The translations under genes and the position numbers were made by a program. Positions 56,338 through 63,789 of a stretch of DNA of 64,000 bases are shown here, piece by piece. Under the pieces are notes generated by a model that made no database searches, was not told where the DNA came from, and was given only the letters and a program-made list of their open reading frames with translations. Source of the DNA: Rubripirellula tenax (GTDB lineage Bacteria; Planctomycetota; Planctomycetia; Pirellulales; Pirellulaceae); NCBI RefSeq assembly GCF_007860125.1, contig NZ_SJPW01000001.1, forward strand, positions 1,449,055 through 1,513,054. The letters run 5' to 3'. Every line of letters begins with the position of its first letter. Within the stretch, counting starts at the first letter, position 1.

Positions 56338-56434
56338 GTCCGATAACGACTGCGGTAACCGGGCCGCCGCCATGAAACTTTGATTTCAAAACACGCGTCA
56401 TCGGCGGCTCCGGTTCACCGCTTGGTTCTGCCAC
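56338..56434 (-). repeat. attC-like element 1 (array end)
   Basis: Left end CCGATAAC, right end GGTTCTGCC. The inner arms are the most divergent of the set (CCGGGCCGCCGCC and GGCGGCTCCGG). No complement of its left end is found further left, so this is the distal end of the array. Confidence 0.75.
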
Positions 56435-56982
56435 TACCTCGACGTCCGCTGGTAGTCCGCAACAACTCCATTAGTGTGCGATGCGATGCAATCCGCGAGT
56501 CTAGTCATAAGTTGCTGGCAGTTTTTCTTACGCGACTGATTGTATATTATGTACCTTGTCTTGGCGGCCTTGACTGACGAAAGGTGAGCCTTGGGAACTG
56601 AGCCGTCTATCTTGGGTTGGTCCTTGGGTTTGGCCCGGACCGTTTTTTCATAGTCGAAGCGAGACGTGTACAATTCGCACCATGGCAGCTTCACGCCGTT
56701 CAGCATTTCAGCAATCGGCAGTCTGTCACCAATCTCAACAAGGCTGTCGAATTCGGCCATGGATTCTCCAGCATCATCGAAGGCTCCTACGACCAACATC
56801 GCACCTCCGTTGATAGTGGAAAGCGATTTCTTCTGTATTTCATCGGCGTTACTGGGTATGTAGCCGCCCAGCGCCATAAATCGAAGTTGAATCCCTGCAG
56901 CCCATGCGAGATCCGCCAGCTTGCGTCCGTTAAGCGAAGAACTCGACGTGTAAACGGCGACAGCAGTTTTCATGCGACTCAT
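56434..56982 (-). CDS. Cassette gene 1: hypothetical protein
   Basis: A 182-residue protein, more likely starting at residue 4 (MKTAVAVYTSSSSLNG, nt 56973). The first strand and the following AGIQLRFMALGGYIP suggest an alpha/beta, possibly flavodoxin-like or receiver-like fold. I see no known catalytic motif. It ends exactly at the attC-like element 1 core and starts about 15 bases from element 2. Confidence 0.65.
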   Translation of the reverse strand: MSRMKTAVAVYTSSSSLNGRKLADLAWAAGIQLRFMALGGYIPSNADEIQKKSLSTINGGAMLVVGAFDDAGESMAEFDSLVEIGDRLPIAEMLNGVKLPWCELYTSRFDYEKTVRAKPKDQPKIDGSVPKAHLSSVKAAKTRYIIYNQSRKKNCQQLMTRLADCIASHTNGVVADYQRTSR

Positions 56983-56996
56983 CCTCTGCGACCGTT

Positions 56997-57092
56997 ATGG
57001 CAGAACGGTACGCATCACCGGGCGGCGGCGATTAACGTGCAAGCAGACGCGAAAATTGACCACCGCCGCTCCGGTGCATGCGATGGTTACCC
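56997..57092 (-). repeat. attC-like element 2
   Basis: Left end GGCAGAAC, an exact complement of the right end of element 1 (GTTCTGCC). Right end GGTTACCC. The inner arms CACCGGGCGGCGG and CCGCCGCTCCGGTG pair with one extra T. Confidence 0.85.
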
Positions 57093-57569
57093 TTCCGAAC
57101 GCGTCCGAGCACTCAGTAACCCGATCATTCTTCGTTCGGTCCAATCGAGTGTAACGGCAAGGCACATTGTGCAAAACCCAGCCCCCAACTGGTAGACCGG
57201 AGCAAACACGAGATTGAGACCACCCTGTGCGTCTTTGTTGACGTAGCCAAATGCATCGACACCGAGATACCAGAAACCAGCGAGGGTCAGAGCAATCAAA
57301 GTTACGCCGGACCAAGTCGTAAGAGATCGGCATGCGAGCCATAGCATCAAGTATGGAGCGGAGATCAGGCCAAGAATAACGAGGGCAAATGCGGAAGCGC
57401 CACTAGAAAGCGACAGGCCCCAGCAAACGAAGACTGCGGCAGATGCAAGTGACACGACGCCCAAGGCACGGCCTGTGTGCAGAACCAGTTTTGAAGCGTG
57501 TCGCGCCGTCTCAACGACGTCCCGCGTTGCTGTCTTTGGTGGAGCGTAGGGGTGATGATTCGTTGTCAA
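57087..57569 (-). CDS. Cassette gene 2: four-helix membrane protein
   Basis: A 160-residue protein whose N-terminus, TNHHPYAPPKTATRD, is of the planctomycete NPYAPP type. Four hydrophobic helices follow (LGVVSLASAAVFVCWGLSLS, ASAFALVILGLISAPYLMLW, WSGVTLIALTLAGFWYLGV, YQLGAGFCTMCLAVTL). No family assigned. Its stop lies inside element 2, and its start is close to element 3, filling the cassette. Confidence 0.72.
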   Translation of the reverse strand: MTTNHHPYAPPKTATRDVVETARHASKLVLHTGRALGVVSLASAAVFVCWGLSLSSGASAFALVILGLISAPYLMLWLACRSLTTWSGVTLIALTLAGFWYLGVDAFGYVNKDAQGGLNLVFAPVYQLGAGFCTMCLAVTLDWTERRMIGLLSARTRSEG

Positions 57570-57596
57570 GTGGCAGCCATTTCAGGTCGGCATCAG

Positions 57597-57690
57597 TCGG
57601 ATAACGGTAGCCGTCACCGGGGACGGCGAGTTCGTTTTCCATTTGTAAACGCGCGACGCCGTCCTCCGGTGCACGGCATGGTTACCCGAC
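57597..57690 (-). repeat. attC-like element 3
   Basis: Left end CGGATAAC, which matches the right end of element 2 with one mismatch. Right end GGTTACCCGAC. Inner arms CACCGGGGACGGCG and CGCCGTCCTCCGGTG pair, again with an extra T on the right. Confidence 0.85.
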
Positions 57691-58308
57691 AACACGCCGG
57701 AAATCGTGACCATCGGACAACGCATTGGTGATCGCTCGCGCGATCTTGCCACCGCCACTTGCCGATGGTTCAATCGGCGAAACCGACGAGTAGTCCGAAG
57801 TTTCGTTGCATATTGTACGCAAGTCAATCAGCGTTGTGCCAAGCTCGAAAGCGGTTCGTGTGATCGTGTCGTTGAAAACGCAGAGTCCAGCAGTTTCCGA
57901 AGAATCGAGTCCAGGTACGGAATCGTAGACAGTACAGGTAGCGAGGGGAAGTCTCAGTTCGCGTAATTCGCAAACCAGTCGCCTGTATTCCGTTGTAAAT
58001 TCCGTTAGCAGTTCAGCGATACGTTGCAATGACGACCGTATATCAGCGGTCTCCTGTGAGAAGATGTTGCCGGCCATCCAGAGTGCGTCATTGCCACCGA
58101 CGCTAAGAATCAAGTGCGTTGCATCGTCAGGAATTCGGTCCAGTTGTCGAAACACCGAGGAGACCGTAGCGCCGTCCAACGCGACCATCGTTGCGCGGTC
58201 ACCGTCCGGCAGGACCCGACGGACATGTTCGATTACGGACGGGCCACCCGGCACATAGAGTGCATTGTCGAAGATGGAATCGCCGAGTAGTACGATGTGA
58301 CGTGTCAA
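57682..58308 (-). CDS. Cassette gene 3: SGNH/GDSL-type hydrolase
   Basis: A 208-residue protein with block I HIVLLGDSIFDN (nucleophile Ser) and block III ILSVGGNDALW (Asn oxyanion residue). The usual C-terminal DxxH is replaced by SPIEPSASGGGKIARAI, as in a subset of these enzymes, so the catalytic dyad is uncertain. The family hydrolyses esters of lipids or sugars. No signal peptide is present, so it is probably cytoplasmic. It occupies the whole interval between elements 3 and 4. Confidence 0.85.
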   Translation of the reverse strand: MTRHIVLLGDSIFDNALYVPGGPSVIEHVRRVLPDGDRATMVALDGATVSSVFRQLDRIPDDATHLILSVGGNDALWMAGNIFSQETADIRSSLQRIAELLTEFTTEYRRLVCELRELRLPLATCTVYDSVPGLDSSETAGLCVFNDTITRTAFELGTTLIDLRTICNETSDYSSVSPIEPSASGGGKIARAITNALSDGHDFRRVVG

Positions 58309-58320
58309 TCAAACCTCATT

Positions 58321-58412
58321 CGGGTAACGACCGCCATCAGCGGGCACGGCGGTTGGAGTTTCCATTTGTAAAAATCCGATGCCGTGCTCCGTTGCATGGC
58401 ATGGTTCGTCGC
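58321..58412 (-). repeat. attC-like element 4
   Basis: Left end CGGGTAAC is an exact complement of the right end of element 3 (GTTACCCG). Right end GGTTCGTCGC. Inner arms GCGGGCACGGC and GCCGTGCTCCG. Confidence 0.85.
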
Positions 58413-58475
58413 TCTTTTCGGCGGTTGATCGACCACATGCAATCGATCGACTTGGTCATGTGACCTACTGCGCCG

Positions 58476-58769
58476 TCAACGCTCTGCGGCAGATTCGATT
58501 TGCTCGAGGATCTTTCGGACCCTCTCACCGTCTTCTTTGCTTGCATGAGTATGAAGTACGTCACCCTCGTCAATGTGTTCAATTCTTGCCGGTTTTCCGG
58601 AATCCTTGAAAGCTTCTCGAATTGCCTGTTCCAGATGTCGACGGTTCCATGTTCTGTGAGACACCCAACCGGCACAGTATGAGGCAGTCACCATCGCGAT
58701 CACGAGAAGAAAACGAAGGCTGAATTGTAACCACGGTCGACGTGTTCGAGATCCGGTTGGTCCTGCCAT
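58476..58769 (-). CDS. Cassette gene 4: small single-helix membrane protein
   Basis: A 97-residue protein beginning with an Arg-rich leader and RRPWLQFSLRFLLVIAMVTA, a membrane anchor type recurrent in planctomycete small proteins. The C-terminal part (GKPARIEHIDEGDVLHTHA, then ERVRKILEQIES) is soluble. Function unknown. It lies fully inside its cassette. Confidence 0.7.
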   Translation of the reverse strand: MAGPTGSRTRRPWLQFSLRFLLVIAMVTASYCAGWVSHRTWNRRHLEQAIREAFKDSGKPARIEHIDEGDVLHTHASKEDGERVRKILEQIESAAER

Positions 58770-58807
58770 TGCGTTCCTCGTTGTTCAGATGTCGGATTCG
58801 CACCAAC

Positions 58808-58902
58808 GCGACGAACGGCGGACATCACGGGGGACGGACGAAAGGCTCTCCACTTCAAAAACCTCGCAAGCCGTCCTCCCGTGCATGTCATGGTTCGTCA
58901 CG
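58808..58902 (-). repeat. attC-like element 5
   Basis: Left end GCGACGAAC is an exact nine-base complement of the right end of element 4 (GTTCGTCGC). Right end GGTTCGTCACG. Inner arms CACGGGGGACGG and CCGTCCTCCCGTG. Confidence 0.88.
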
Positions 58903-58939
58903 CTTTCGGGCTAAGGGCTTGCCGTTGCTCGGGGGCCAT

Positions 58940-59332
58940 TCAAGTCGGCCCGCCGTCGCTCTGACGTTCATTGTATTCTGCAAGTAGCGATTTTGCATTA
59001 ACGTTTGTAAGTTCAAGGTGGCGATTGGTTTTTTCGGATTCGGGTGACCAGCCATTATTTCGTGCGTGCTGTATGAGTACTGCAAGCACACGAGGTGTGA
59101 TCTCGATCGTGTCTTTCGTTTCGGAATAGTCTTGGTTTGTCCAATGGCCGTAGTGATGAAAGTAGTCGAAGTTTTGTAGACCCTTGATAACGACGAAGGA
59201 GCGAGTACCGAAGTCGGCACGGATAGTCACTCGCAGGTGTACAACTTCGTCGTCGTAGGTAGCGGATACAGACGCGAGGTATCGTTGCCCATCAAAAACC
59301 ATCGGCTTGTTACGAAGCACGCGTTTTCGCAT
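58940..59332 (-). CDS. Cassette gene 5: hypothetical protein
   Basis: A 130-residue protein without membrane segments or signal. It contains KPMVFDGQRYLASVSATYDD, then alternating strands and a C-terminal helix (RVLAVLIQHARNNGWSPESE). No family recognised. Composition and length are normal for a real gene. It fills the interval between elements 5 and 6. Confidence 0.68.
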   Translation of the reverse strand: MRKRVLRNKPMVFDGQRYLASVSATYDDEVVHLRVTIRADFGTRSFVVIKGLQNFDYFHHYGHWTNQDYSETKDTIEITPRVLAVLIQHARNNGWSPESEKTNRHLELTNVNAKSLLAEYNERQSDGGPT

Positions 59333-59350
59333 CAGGGCGGTCTTCCATGT

Positions 59351-59442
59351 CGCGACGAACGACCGCCGTCACCGGGCGGCGAGAGTAAGTTTAACCATCA
59401 GAAAACGCGTTGACGCCGCTCCGGTGCACGGCATGGTTATCA
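59351..59442 (-). repeat. attC-like element 6
   Basis: Left end CGCGACGAAC, whose GACGAAC complements the right end of element 5. Right end GGTTATCA. Inner arms CACCGGGCGGCG and CGCCGCTCCGGTG with the extra T. The 50 bases from 59433 recur at 63874. Confidence 0.85.
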
Positions 59443-59528
59443 GACTTACAACGCTGCGCTTCGGGGTGGCAGTGGAGGAACATTCGCCCGCTGCCGCAAG
59501 CTTCCCATCTTAACACAATTTGCCCCGC

Positions 59529-59798
59529 TCACGGGTGGGAAGTGGGTGGTGTTCCTGGAGATCCGCTGTTTGATCGCGACGGGTCGTCGTCACTCGACAT
59601 CGCCGCGCAAGAATGTGTGTGCAGGGAACCAAGTGCGATCCCAAAGAGTCCCATGAACACAAAAAGACCGAGGCGATGGTCACCGAAGTATGTCACAGTG
59701 ACCGCCAGAGCCAGAATCGCGAAAAGGTGCATTCCGAATCGAAGAAGCGATGGCTTGTGTATTGGACGAAGGAGGCCACCTTGGGGACGGTTGGGCAT
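59529..59798 (-). CDS. Cassette gene 6: small two-helix membrane protein
   Basis: From the ATG at 59798 (MPNRPQGGLLRPIHKPSLLR) this is an 89-residue protein with two hydrophobic helices (FGMHLFAILALAVTVTYFG and LGLFVFMGLFGIALGSL) and a Ser/Pro-rich tail. The frame is open back to 59942, but those codons lie in element 7 and look non-coding. Function unknown. Confidence 0.6.
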   Translation of the reverse strand: MPNRPQGGLLRPIHKPSLLRFGMHLFAILALAVTVTYFGDHRLGLFVFMGLFGIALGSLHTHSCAAMSSDDDPSRSNSGSPGTPPTSHP

Positions 59799-59873
59799 GG
59801 CAAGCCGATCGGAGTGCAATAGGTGGTGGAGGCGAGTTTGACAGCGGGGAATGTGCTGGTCAGGAATCCCAGT

Positions 59874-59966
59874 ACGGATAACGGTAGGCATAACCGAGTG
59901 GCGGCGAACGATCCACCACTTCAAAAACCACGACTCCGCCACTTCGGTTCATGCCATGGTTCTGTC
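59874..59966 (-). repeat. attC-like element 7
   Basis: Left end CGGATAAC (one mismatch to the right end of element 6, GTTATCAG). Right end GGTTCTGTC. Inner arms ACCGAGTGGCGG and CCGCCACTTCGGT, in which both arms have changed together. Confidence 0.83.
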
Positions 59967-59984
59967 TTTGATTGTTGCTGCAAC

Positions 59985-60440
59985 TCAGGGTGAAGTCCAG
60001 TGAAACTCTGAACCGAAAGCGTTGGGATCATCTCGCAATGCCTTCAGCGCATGATCCACGACGTTGCGAATCTCAGATTCAAGCGTGTCATTGTTTCTTC
60101 GTTGCGGAGCGAGTCCGATCCAGAAAACGTAAACGCCAATACGAATCTGTTGTTCTTCTAATGTGTCGTCGCTACCAGAATCGTCAACCAGTTGTTCGCT
60201 CCTGGTCGGTCGACCCATGTCAATGCTAAGCATGTATTCGTCTGGATCACCACGAAAGTCACGCAACGCTGAATCAACGAATTCTCGATACCTCGACTCG
60301 ACGGCATCGATGTCTTTCAAGCGGAGCCAAGAAACGTAGATCGCGTTCCGGAAGGAAGCGCCGAGCATGTCCGCGTGTTGACGGATGACTGCACTTGCCA
60401 GTTCGACTGATTCTGGATCATTTGGATCCATAGCGACCAT
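59985..60440 (-). CDS. Cassette gene 7: hypothetical helical protein
   Basis: A 151-residue acidic, probably all-helical protein; a second Met at residue 4 (MDPNDPESVELASAVIRQHA) is an alternative start. Two similar stretches, SRYREFVDSALRDFRGDPDE and EIRNVVDHALKALRDDPNAF, suggest an internal duplication. No family recognised. It fits entirely between elements 7 and 8. Confidence 0.7.
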   Translation of the reverse strand: MVAMDPNDPESVELASAVIRQHADMLGASFRNAIYVSWLRLKDIDAVESRYREFVDSALRDFRGDPDEYMLSIDMGRPTRSEQLVDDSGSDDTLEEQQIRIGVYVFWIGLAPQRRNNDTLESEIRNVVDHALKALRDDPNAFGSEFHWTSP

Positions 60441-60462
60441 TGAACGCTCCCTATTTTCTTAT

Positions 60463-60557
60463 TGACAGAACGTTGCGGTTCACCGGGCGGCGGCGAAACG
60501 CTTGCAAGTTTAGAAAAAGCTGGCCACCGCCGCTCCGGTGCAACCGATGGTTATCCG
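60463..60557 (-). repeat. attC-like element 8
   Basis: Left end GACAGAAC is an exact complement of the right end of element 7 (GTTCTGTC). Right end GGTTATCCG. Inner arms CACCGGGCGGCGG and CCGCCGCTCCGGTG with the extra T. Confidence 0.88.
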
Positions 60558-60971
60558 TGATTATGTTTACGACGCGGACCGCCAGCGGGCAAGGGCCGCG
60601 CGAGCGGAAAACATCGACGGAACGTCGCCGCGATGATCTGCGCGAGCAGAAAACAACGGCGGGACGCCGCCAGCCTGTACTCCGTGCACCTGGGTGACAC
60701 CCGTCGGATGTGCGATCGTACCAAAGTCCAGTCAGTCTGGCAAGTTTCGGAGTGCAGATGTACGTAGTGAGTTCAACGCACCAATGAACGGGTATGGATT
60801 CAGCGCGACAATGAACGGGTATGAATCCAGCACACCAATCGTCGAGGATTGGTCGAGCATACCAATCATCGGGAACGGAGTCGGCGTACAAGCTTCGGGC
60901 ACGGGGTTCTCACTGCGATTGGCGAGCATTGCGATAGACGAGCATTGCGATCGCGCAACTTCATGCGCCCA
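60558..60971 (-). other. Cassette 8: apparently non-coding
   Basis: About 414 bases between elements 8 and 9 contain no convincing gene; open frames on both strands have biased translations. Short sequence repeats occur: AATGAACGGGTATG twice near 60783-60824, and GCGAGCATTGCGATnnn-type copies near 60921-60950. GTACAAGCTTCGGG at 60886 recurs at 63557 in cassette 13. Confidence 0.5.
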
Positions 60972-61069
60972 GTCGGATAACGGTTCGGTTCAGCGGGTGG
61001 CGGGTGAAGACTTGCAAGCAAACGGAATCGCCGACCACCGCCACTCCGTTGCAACCGTTGGTTATCCGC
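60972..61069 (-). repeat. attC-like element 9
   Basis: Left end CGGATAAC is an exact complement of the right end of element 8. Right end GGTTATCCG. Inner arms CAGCGGGTGGCGG and CCGCCACTCCGTTG, which have changed together relative to the other copies. Confidence 0.87.
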
Positions 61070-61071
61070 CG

Positions 61072-61512
61072 TCATGGGGCGATCCGTTCAATGGCAGCAA
61101 CGACTTGAGTTTCGGGGTCGTCGGAATGGAATCCGATTGGCGTCCCATCCGTAGGGTATAGGACGAGCACCGGGAGTGCAACGAAACCCTGGGTTTTAAG
61201 TCGACGGAACGTATCACCAGGATTGTCAGTTAAGTCCGCCGACATGCATACGAAGCTTGAACTAGCGAGGGCCCGGGAAATGGCAGCAGAAGCCAGGGTG
61301 CCTTTGGGATCAGCGGACAAGGTCCATCGGGCGAAGTACAGAACAGCGGTTGGCCTGCTGCTAGATGCGTTTTCAGCGACAGCGGCAGTCGAATACGGAA
61401 CCCAGTCGACCGACGAAGGTCGGAATGCAAGTACCGCCGCGATCGCAGCAATCAAGCACGCAAGCAGAAACATAGCGTAACGTACGGCCCTAGGCTTCAA
61501 TGTGGTTTGCAA
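61072..61512 (-). CDS. Cassette gene 9: membrane-anchored thioredoxin-fold protein lacking CXXC
   Basis: A 146-residue protein with an N-terminal membrane anchor (YAMFLLACLIAAIAAVLAF) and a thioredoxin-like domain. The pattern TAVLYFARWTLSADPKGTLA follows DsbD-gamma-type proteins (FYADWCxxCK), but both cysteines are absent. The cis-Pro region is GFVALPVLVLYPTDG, the rest of the fold following normally. It should therefore not be a dithiol oxidoreductase; a binding or decoy role is possible. Stop is three bases from element 9. Confidence 0.72.
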   Translation of the reverse strand: MQTTLKPRAVRYAMFLLACLIAAIAAVLAFRPSSVDWVPYSTAAVAENASSSRPTAVLYFARWTLSADPKGTLASAAISRALASSSFVCMSADLTDNPGDTFRRLKTQGFVALPVLVLYPTDGTPIGFHSDDPETQVVAAIERIAP

Positions 61513-61542
61513 CTGTGAGGATGACGGGCCCGGGAGGATTTA

Positions 61543-61638
61543 GTCGGATAACGGCGGACATCACGGGGCACGGAGAGTTGACTATCCTTTGCAGACAAAG
61601 CCGCAAGCCGTGCTCCCGTGCATGTCATTGTTCTGTGC
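61543..61638 (-). repeat. attC-like element 10
   Basis: Left end CGGATAAC is an exact complement of the right end of element 9. Right end TGTTCTGTGC. Inner arms CACGGGGCACGG and CCGTGCTCCCGTG. Confidence 0.87.
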
Positions 61639-61981
61639 CTGCCTTCGAGAGAGGAGCCGTATATCGTGGAAGCGCGCAGTCGAAAACAGAGGCACAAAAT
61701 GCCCCTCCGGCCGCGCCCATGATTCCGCAGATCGGTCCAACAAAGAAGATAAGGATGAATGGAATTGGATTACCGCAATGTGCTTCATTCGGTCCCAGCG
61801 TTACGTTTGCTAAGTAGGTCCATTGATACACCGTACCACGAATGCCAAAAATGACGGGCACCGCCGCTGCGAGAATGAAGCCGATCATCGCCCAACGTAA
61901 CGTCTGTCTTGGTGCCACAACTGCACAAGACGGTTGCCCAGGACTGTTCGGCGAACTGTAGGGGTTGGTGTCACGCATCAT
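61625..61981 (-). CDS. Cassette gene 10: small membrane protein with NPYSSP N-terminus
   Basis: From the ATG at 61981 (MMRDTNPYSSPNSPGQP) this is a 118-residue protein with at least two hydrophobic segments (LRWAMIGFILAAAVPVIFGI and IPFILIFFVGPICGIMGAAG). The NPYxxP start is a frequent signature of small planctomycete membrane proteins. The longer frame up to 62095 passes through element 11 and is not coding. The stop is inside element 10. Confidence 0.68.
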   Translation of the reverse strand: MMRDTNPYSSPNSPGQPSCAVVAPRQTLRWAMIGFILAAAVPVIFGIRGTVYQWTYLANVTLGPNEAHCGNPIPFILIFFVGPICGIMGAAGGAFCASVFDCALPRYTAPLSKAGTEQ

Positions 61982-62007
61982 AGGATGATGGAACGGTGAA
62001 TGGATTG

Positions 62008-62105
62008 TGCACAGAACGTCAGACATCACGCGGGACGGGCGAAAGACTCGCAAGCAGACGAAAAACCGCGACTCCCGTCCTCGCGTGCATGTCATTGTTC
62101 CCCGC
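62008..62105 (-). repeat. attC-like element 11
   Basis: Left end GCACAGAAC is an exact nine-base complement of the right end of element 10 (GTTCTGTGC). Right end TGTTCCCCG. Inner arms CACGCGGGACGGG and CCCGTCCTCGCGTG. Confidence 0.88.
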
Positions 62106-62631
62106 TCGTCTCCGTTGAGAGTTGAAGCATTGTATTTGGTTTAGCGTTTCGTAGCCGCTCAATCGCGTCGTCACTAAACGGGGCGCTACCAGAGATGATA
62201 ACGTATGGTTCGTCGATTGACGACAGTGAGTCCACCGACGCATCCGTTAATTCCGGGCAGTCGATAGACAAGCACGAGATGGGAAGTGTGCATAGTGATC
62301 GCATTCCGTCGTCGGAAATCGACGAGTCCATCAATGTGACGTAGAAAAGCCGCGATTCTCCCGGACCAAGTAGCGTGAACCCATTCGGTAGTTGTCGCAA
62401 TGTAGGCAAGATTGCAGCAAGCGTTTCATCGGTAGCAGCGGTGCCGTGTAAATCGAGCATGTAGTTGCCGTCAACCAAGTCGAGACCAAGTGTTCCGCCG
62501 TTGGCCGCAACCAATGCTTTGGCCGCATCGAGCTGAGAATTGCGAAAGTGGTAGATCAGGCTTGGCGTCGCGATAATTGCGAGAATCGCGAGGGCGACAA
62601 GCGACAATGCGATCTTTGCGCGACGAGTCAT
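62092..62631 (-). CDS. Cassette gene 11: membrane-anchored protein, LRR-like
   Basis: A 179-residue protein starting with a basic residue cluster and one membrane helix (IALSLVALAILAIIATPSLI). The soluble part has weak leucine-rich-repeat character (TLLGPGESRLFYVTLMDSSI, then ISCLSIDCPELTDASVDSLS), similar in style to the larger LRR proteins of this genome region. Stop inside element 11; start nine bases from element 12. Confidence 0.72.
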   Translation of the reverse strand: MTRRAKIALSLVALAILAIIATPSLIYHFRNSQLDAAKALVAANGGTLGLDLVDGNYMLDLHGTAATDETLAAILPTLRQLPNGFTLLGPGESRLFYVTLMDSSISDDGMRSLCTLPISCLSIDCPELTDASVDSLSSIDEPYVIISGSAPFSDDAIERLRNAKPNTMLQLSTETSGEQ

Positions 62632-62642
62632 GCGTCACTTCT

Positions 62643-62749
62643 GTCGGGGAACGCCTGCGATCAGCGGGCGGAAATGGCGCGAGTGATCTTGAATTTAGGG
62701 AAAAATCGGAACGCCATTTCCGCTCCGTTGCATCGCTTGGTTCTGCCAT
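62643..62749 (-). repeat. attC-like element 12
   Basis: Left end CGGGGAAC is an exact complement of the right end of element 11 (GTTCCCCG). Right end GGTTCTGCCAT. At 107 bases it is the longest copy; inner arms CAGCGGGCGGAAATGGCG and CGCCATTTCCGCTCCGTTG. Confidence 0.87.
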
Positions 62750-62751
62750 CA

Positions 62752-63201
62752 TCACGACACTTGCGTTCCAAGTATTATATCCGGTTTTCCACCTAGTAGC
62801 CAGCGCAGTGTTTCAATCGCGCACCGCTCATTCTCGTCCAGGTTCTCAGTTTCGGCGATTTCAGCAATTGCGTTTGTTACTGCATCTATTCCAAAGCATC
62901 GACATAGGTAGAAAGGCCATTGTTCGACGCTTACGTTCCATAGAGGTAAAGATCGACGGATCGTGTGTTGAAGTGCTCGATCAAATTCTGGCATCAGCTC
63001 AAGCAGCAAGACTCCTGCCGGTTGTTGGCAATCATAATGCGTCAGCGTTTCCGTCGAGCAATCATTAAGAAATGGGCAAAGCAAGACATCAAGTAGAGCA
63101 CCTTCACCGAACTGTGAGCGGTATGCGGCGATGTGTTTTGCTTTCCATCGGCCAGAAGCGATGAGTCTCGCAACCTCGATGGGCGCCCGTGGTGTCATCA
63201 T
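62752..63201 (-). CDS. Cassette gene 12: hypothetical protein
   Basis: Taking the ATG at 63201 (MMTPRAPIEVARLIASGRWK), just inside the cassette, this is a 149-residue soluble protein rich in helices and Cys (LLDVLLCPFLNDCSTETLTH, FYLCRCFGIDAVTNAIAEIA). No family recognised. The frame continues upstream through element 13 to 63645, but those codons lie in palindromic repeats and I reject them. Stop is three bases from element 12. Confidence 0.68.
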   Translation of the reverse strand: MMTPRAPIEVARLIASGRWKAKHIAAYRSQFGEGALLDVLLCPFLNDCSTETLTHYDCQQPAGVLLLELMPEFDRALQHTIRRSLPLWNVSVEQWPFYLCRCFGIDAVTNAIAEIAETENLDENERCAIETLRWLLGGKPDIILGTQVS

Positions 63202-63205
63202 CTTT

Positions 63206-63300
63206 ATGGCAGAACGGTTGGCATCACCGGGTGGCGGCGAAAATCGTGATTTCGAGAAGACCGCACCACCGCCACTCCGGTGCATGCCGTGGTTATCCCA
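63206..63300 (-). repeat. attC-like element 13
   Basis: Left end ATGGCAGAAC is an exact ten-base complement of the right end of element 12 (GTTCTGCCAT). Right end GGTTATCCCA. Inner arms CACCGGGTGGCGG and CCGCCACTCCGGTG with the extra T. Confidence 0.9.
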
Positions 63301-63433
63301 TTGCATTGGATAGAGCATTGAATCAGCGTTGGGCAGTTGTGACCACCGTTGCACAGCATAGCGGGCGTTGCGTCGGTCAGCAAGTTTCGAGCGTTGCCGA
63401 CCGTCAGCGGATCGGGCACGGCGAACGAAGGGA

Positions 63434-63518
63434 GCCGAAACGCGGACTCTCTCGCCAATGGCGAGGCCCGGTGGGAAAAGACAAATAGAGCCATTGGCGA
63501 GAGAGTCCGCGTTTCGGC
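63434..63518. repeat. Perfect 29-bp inverted repeat with 27-base loop
   Basis: The arm 63434-63462 (starting GCCGAAACGCGG, ending GCCAATGGC) is exactly complementary to 63490-63518. The loop is GAGGCCCGGTGGGAAAAGAC and seven more bases. This would form a very stable hairpin in RNA or single-stranded DNA. Confidence 0.9.
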
Positions 63519-63598
63519 AGGCTGCAGCGGAGTAAGCCGTTCCAATGCCAAACGAGGTACAAGCTTCGGGAACGGGGAAACGTTGGCAGCAACTGGGA

Positions 63599-63677
63599 GA
63601 ACGTGACGTTCCGCATCGCCGGAAAAAATCGATCAGCGCGACCAAGAGATTTTCCGGCGATGCGGTACGTCACGTTC
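63599..63677. repeat. 28-bp inverted repeat, one mismatch, 23-base loop
   Basis: Arm 63599-63626 (GAACGTGACGTTCCGCATCG and on to GAAAA) pairs with 63650-63677 with a single mismatch. It follows the previous inverted repeat by 80 bases in the same cassette. Confidence 0.88.
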
Positions 63678-63789
63678 GGCGGTGATTTCGACGCAACCGT
63701 TTGAGGAAAAGTCAGTCGGCATCGCCGGCAGTCGAGCGTTGCCGATCGAACCGCAACGAAGCACGACCAGTCGGCACCTCCGCGCATTA

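Larger units (their letters stand above)
63301..63789 (-). other. Cassette 13: palindrome-rich, apparently non-coding
   Basis: About 490 bases between elements 13 and 14 are dominated by two long inverted repeats (63434-63518 and 63599-63677) and by short repeats such as CGAGCGTTGCCGA at about 63388 and 63730. Frames on both strands are by-products of the palindromes. I see no gene. Confidence 0.6.

Noticed and set aside
60694..61161. 155-codon plus-strand frame over cassette 8
   Set aside because: It runs through element 9 and into the end of cassette gene 9, and its sequence consists of short repeats; no protein character.
62752..63645. 297-codon minus-strand frame
   Set aside because: Its first half crosses attC-like element 13 and the palindromes of cassette 13. 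Only the part from 63201 fits a cassette gene.
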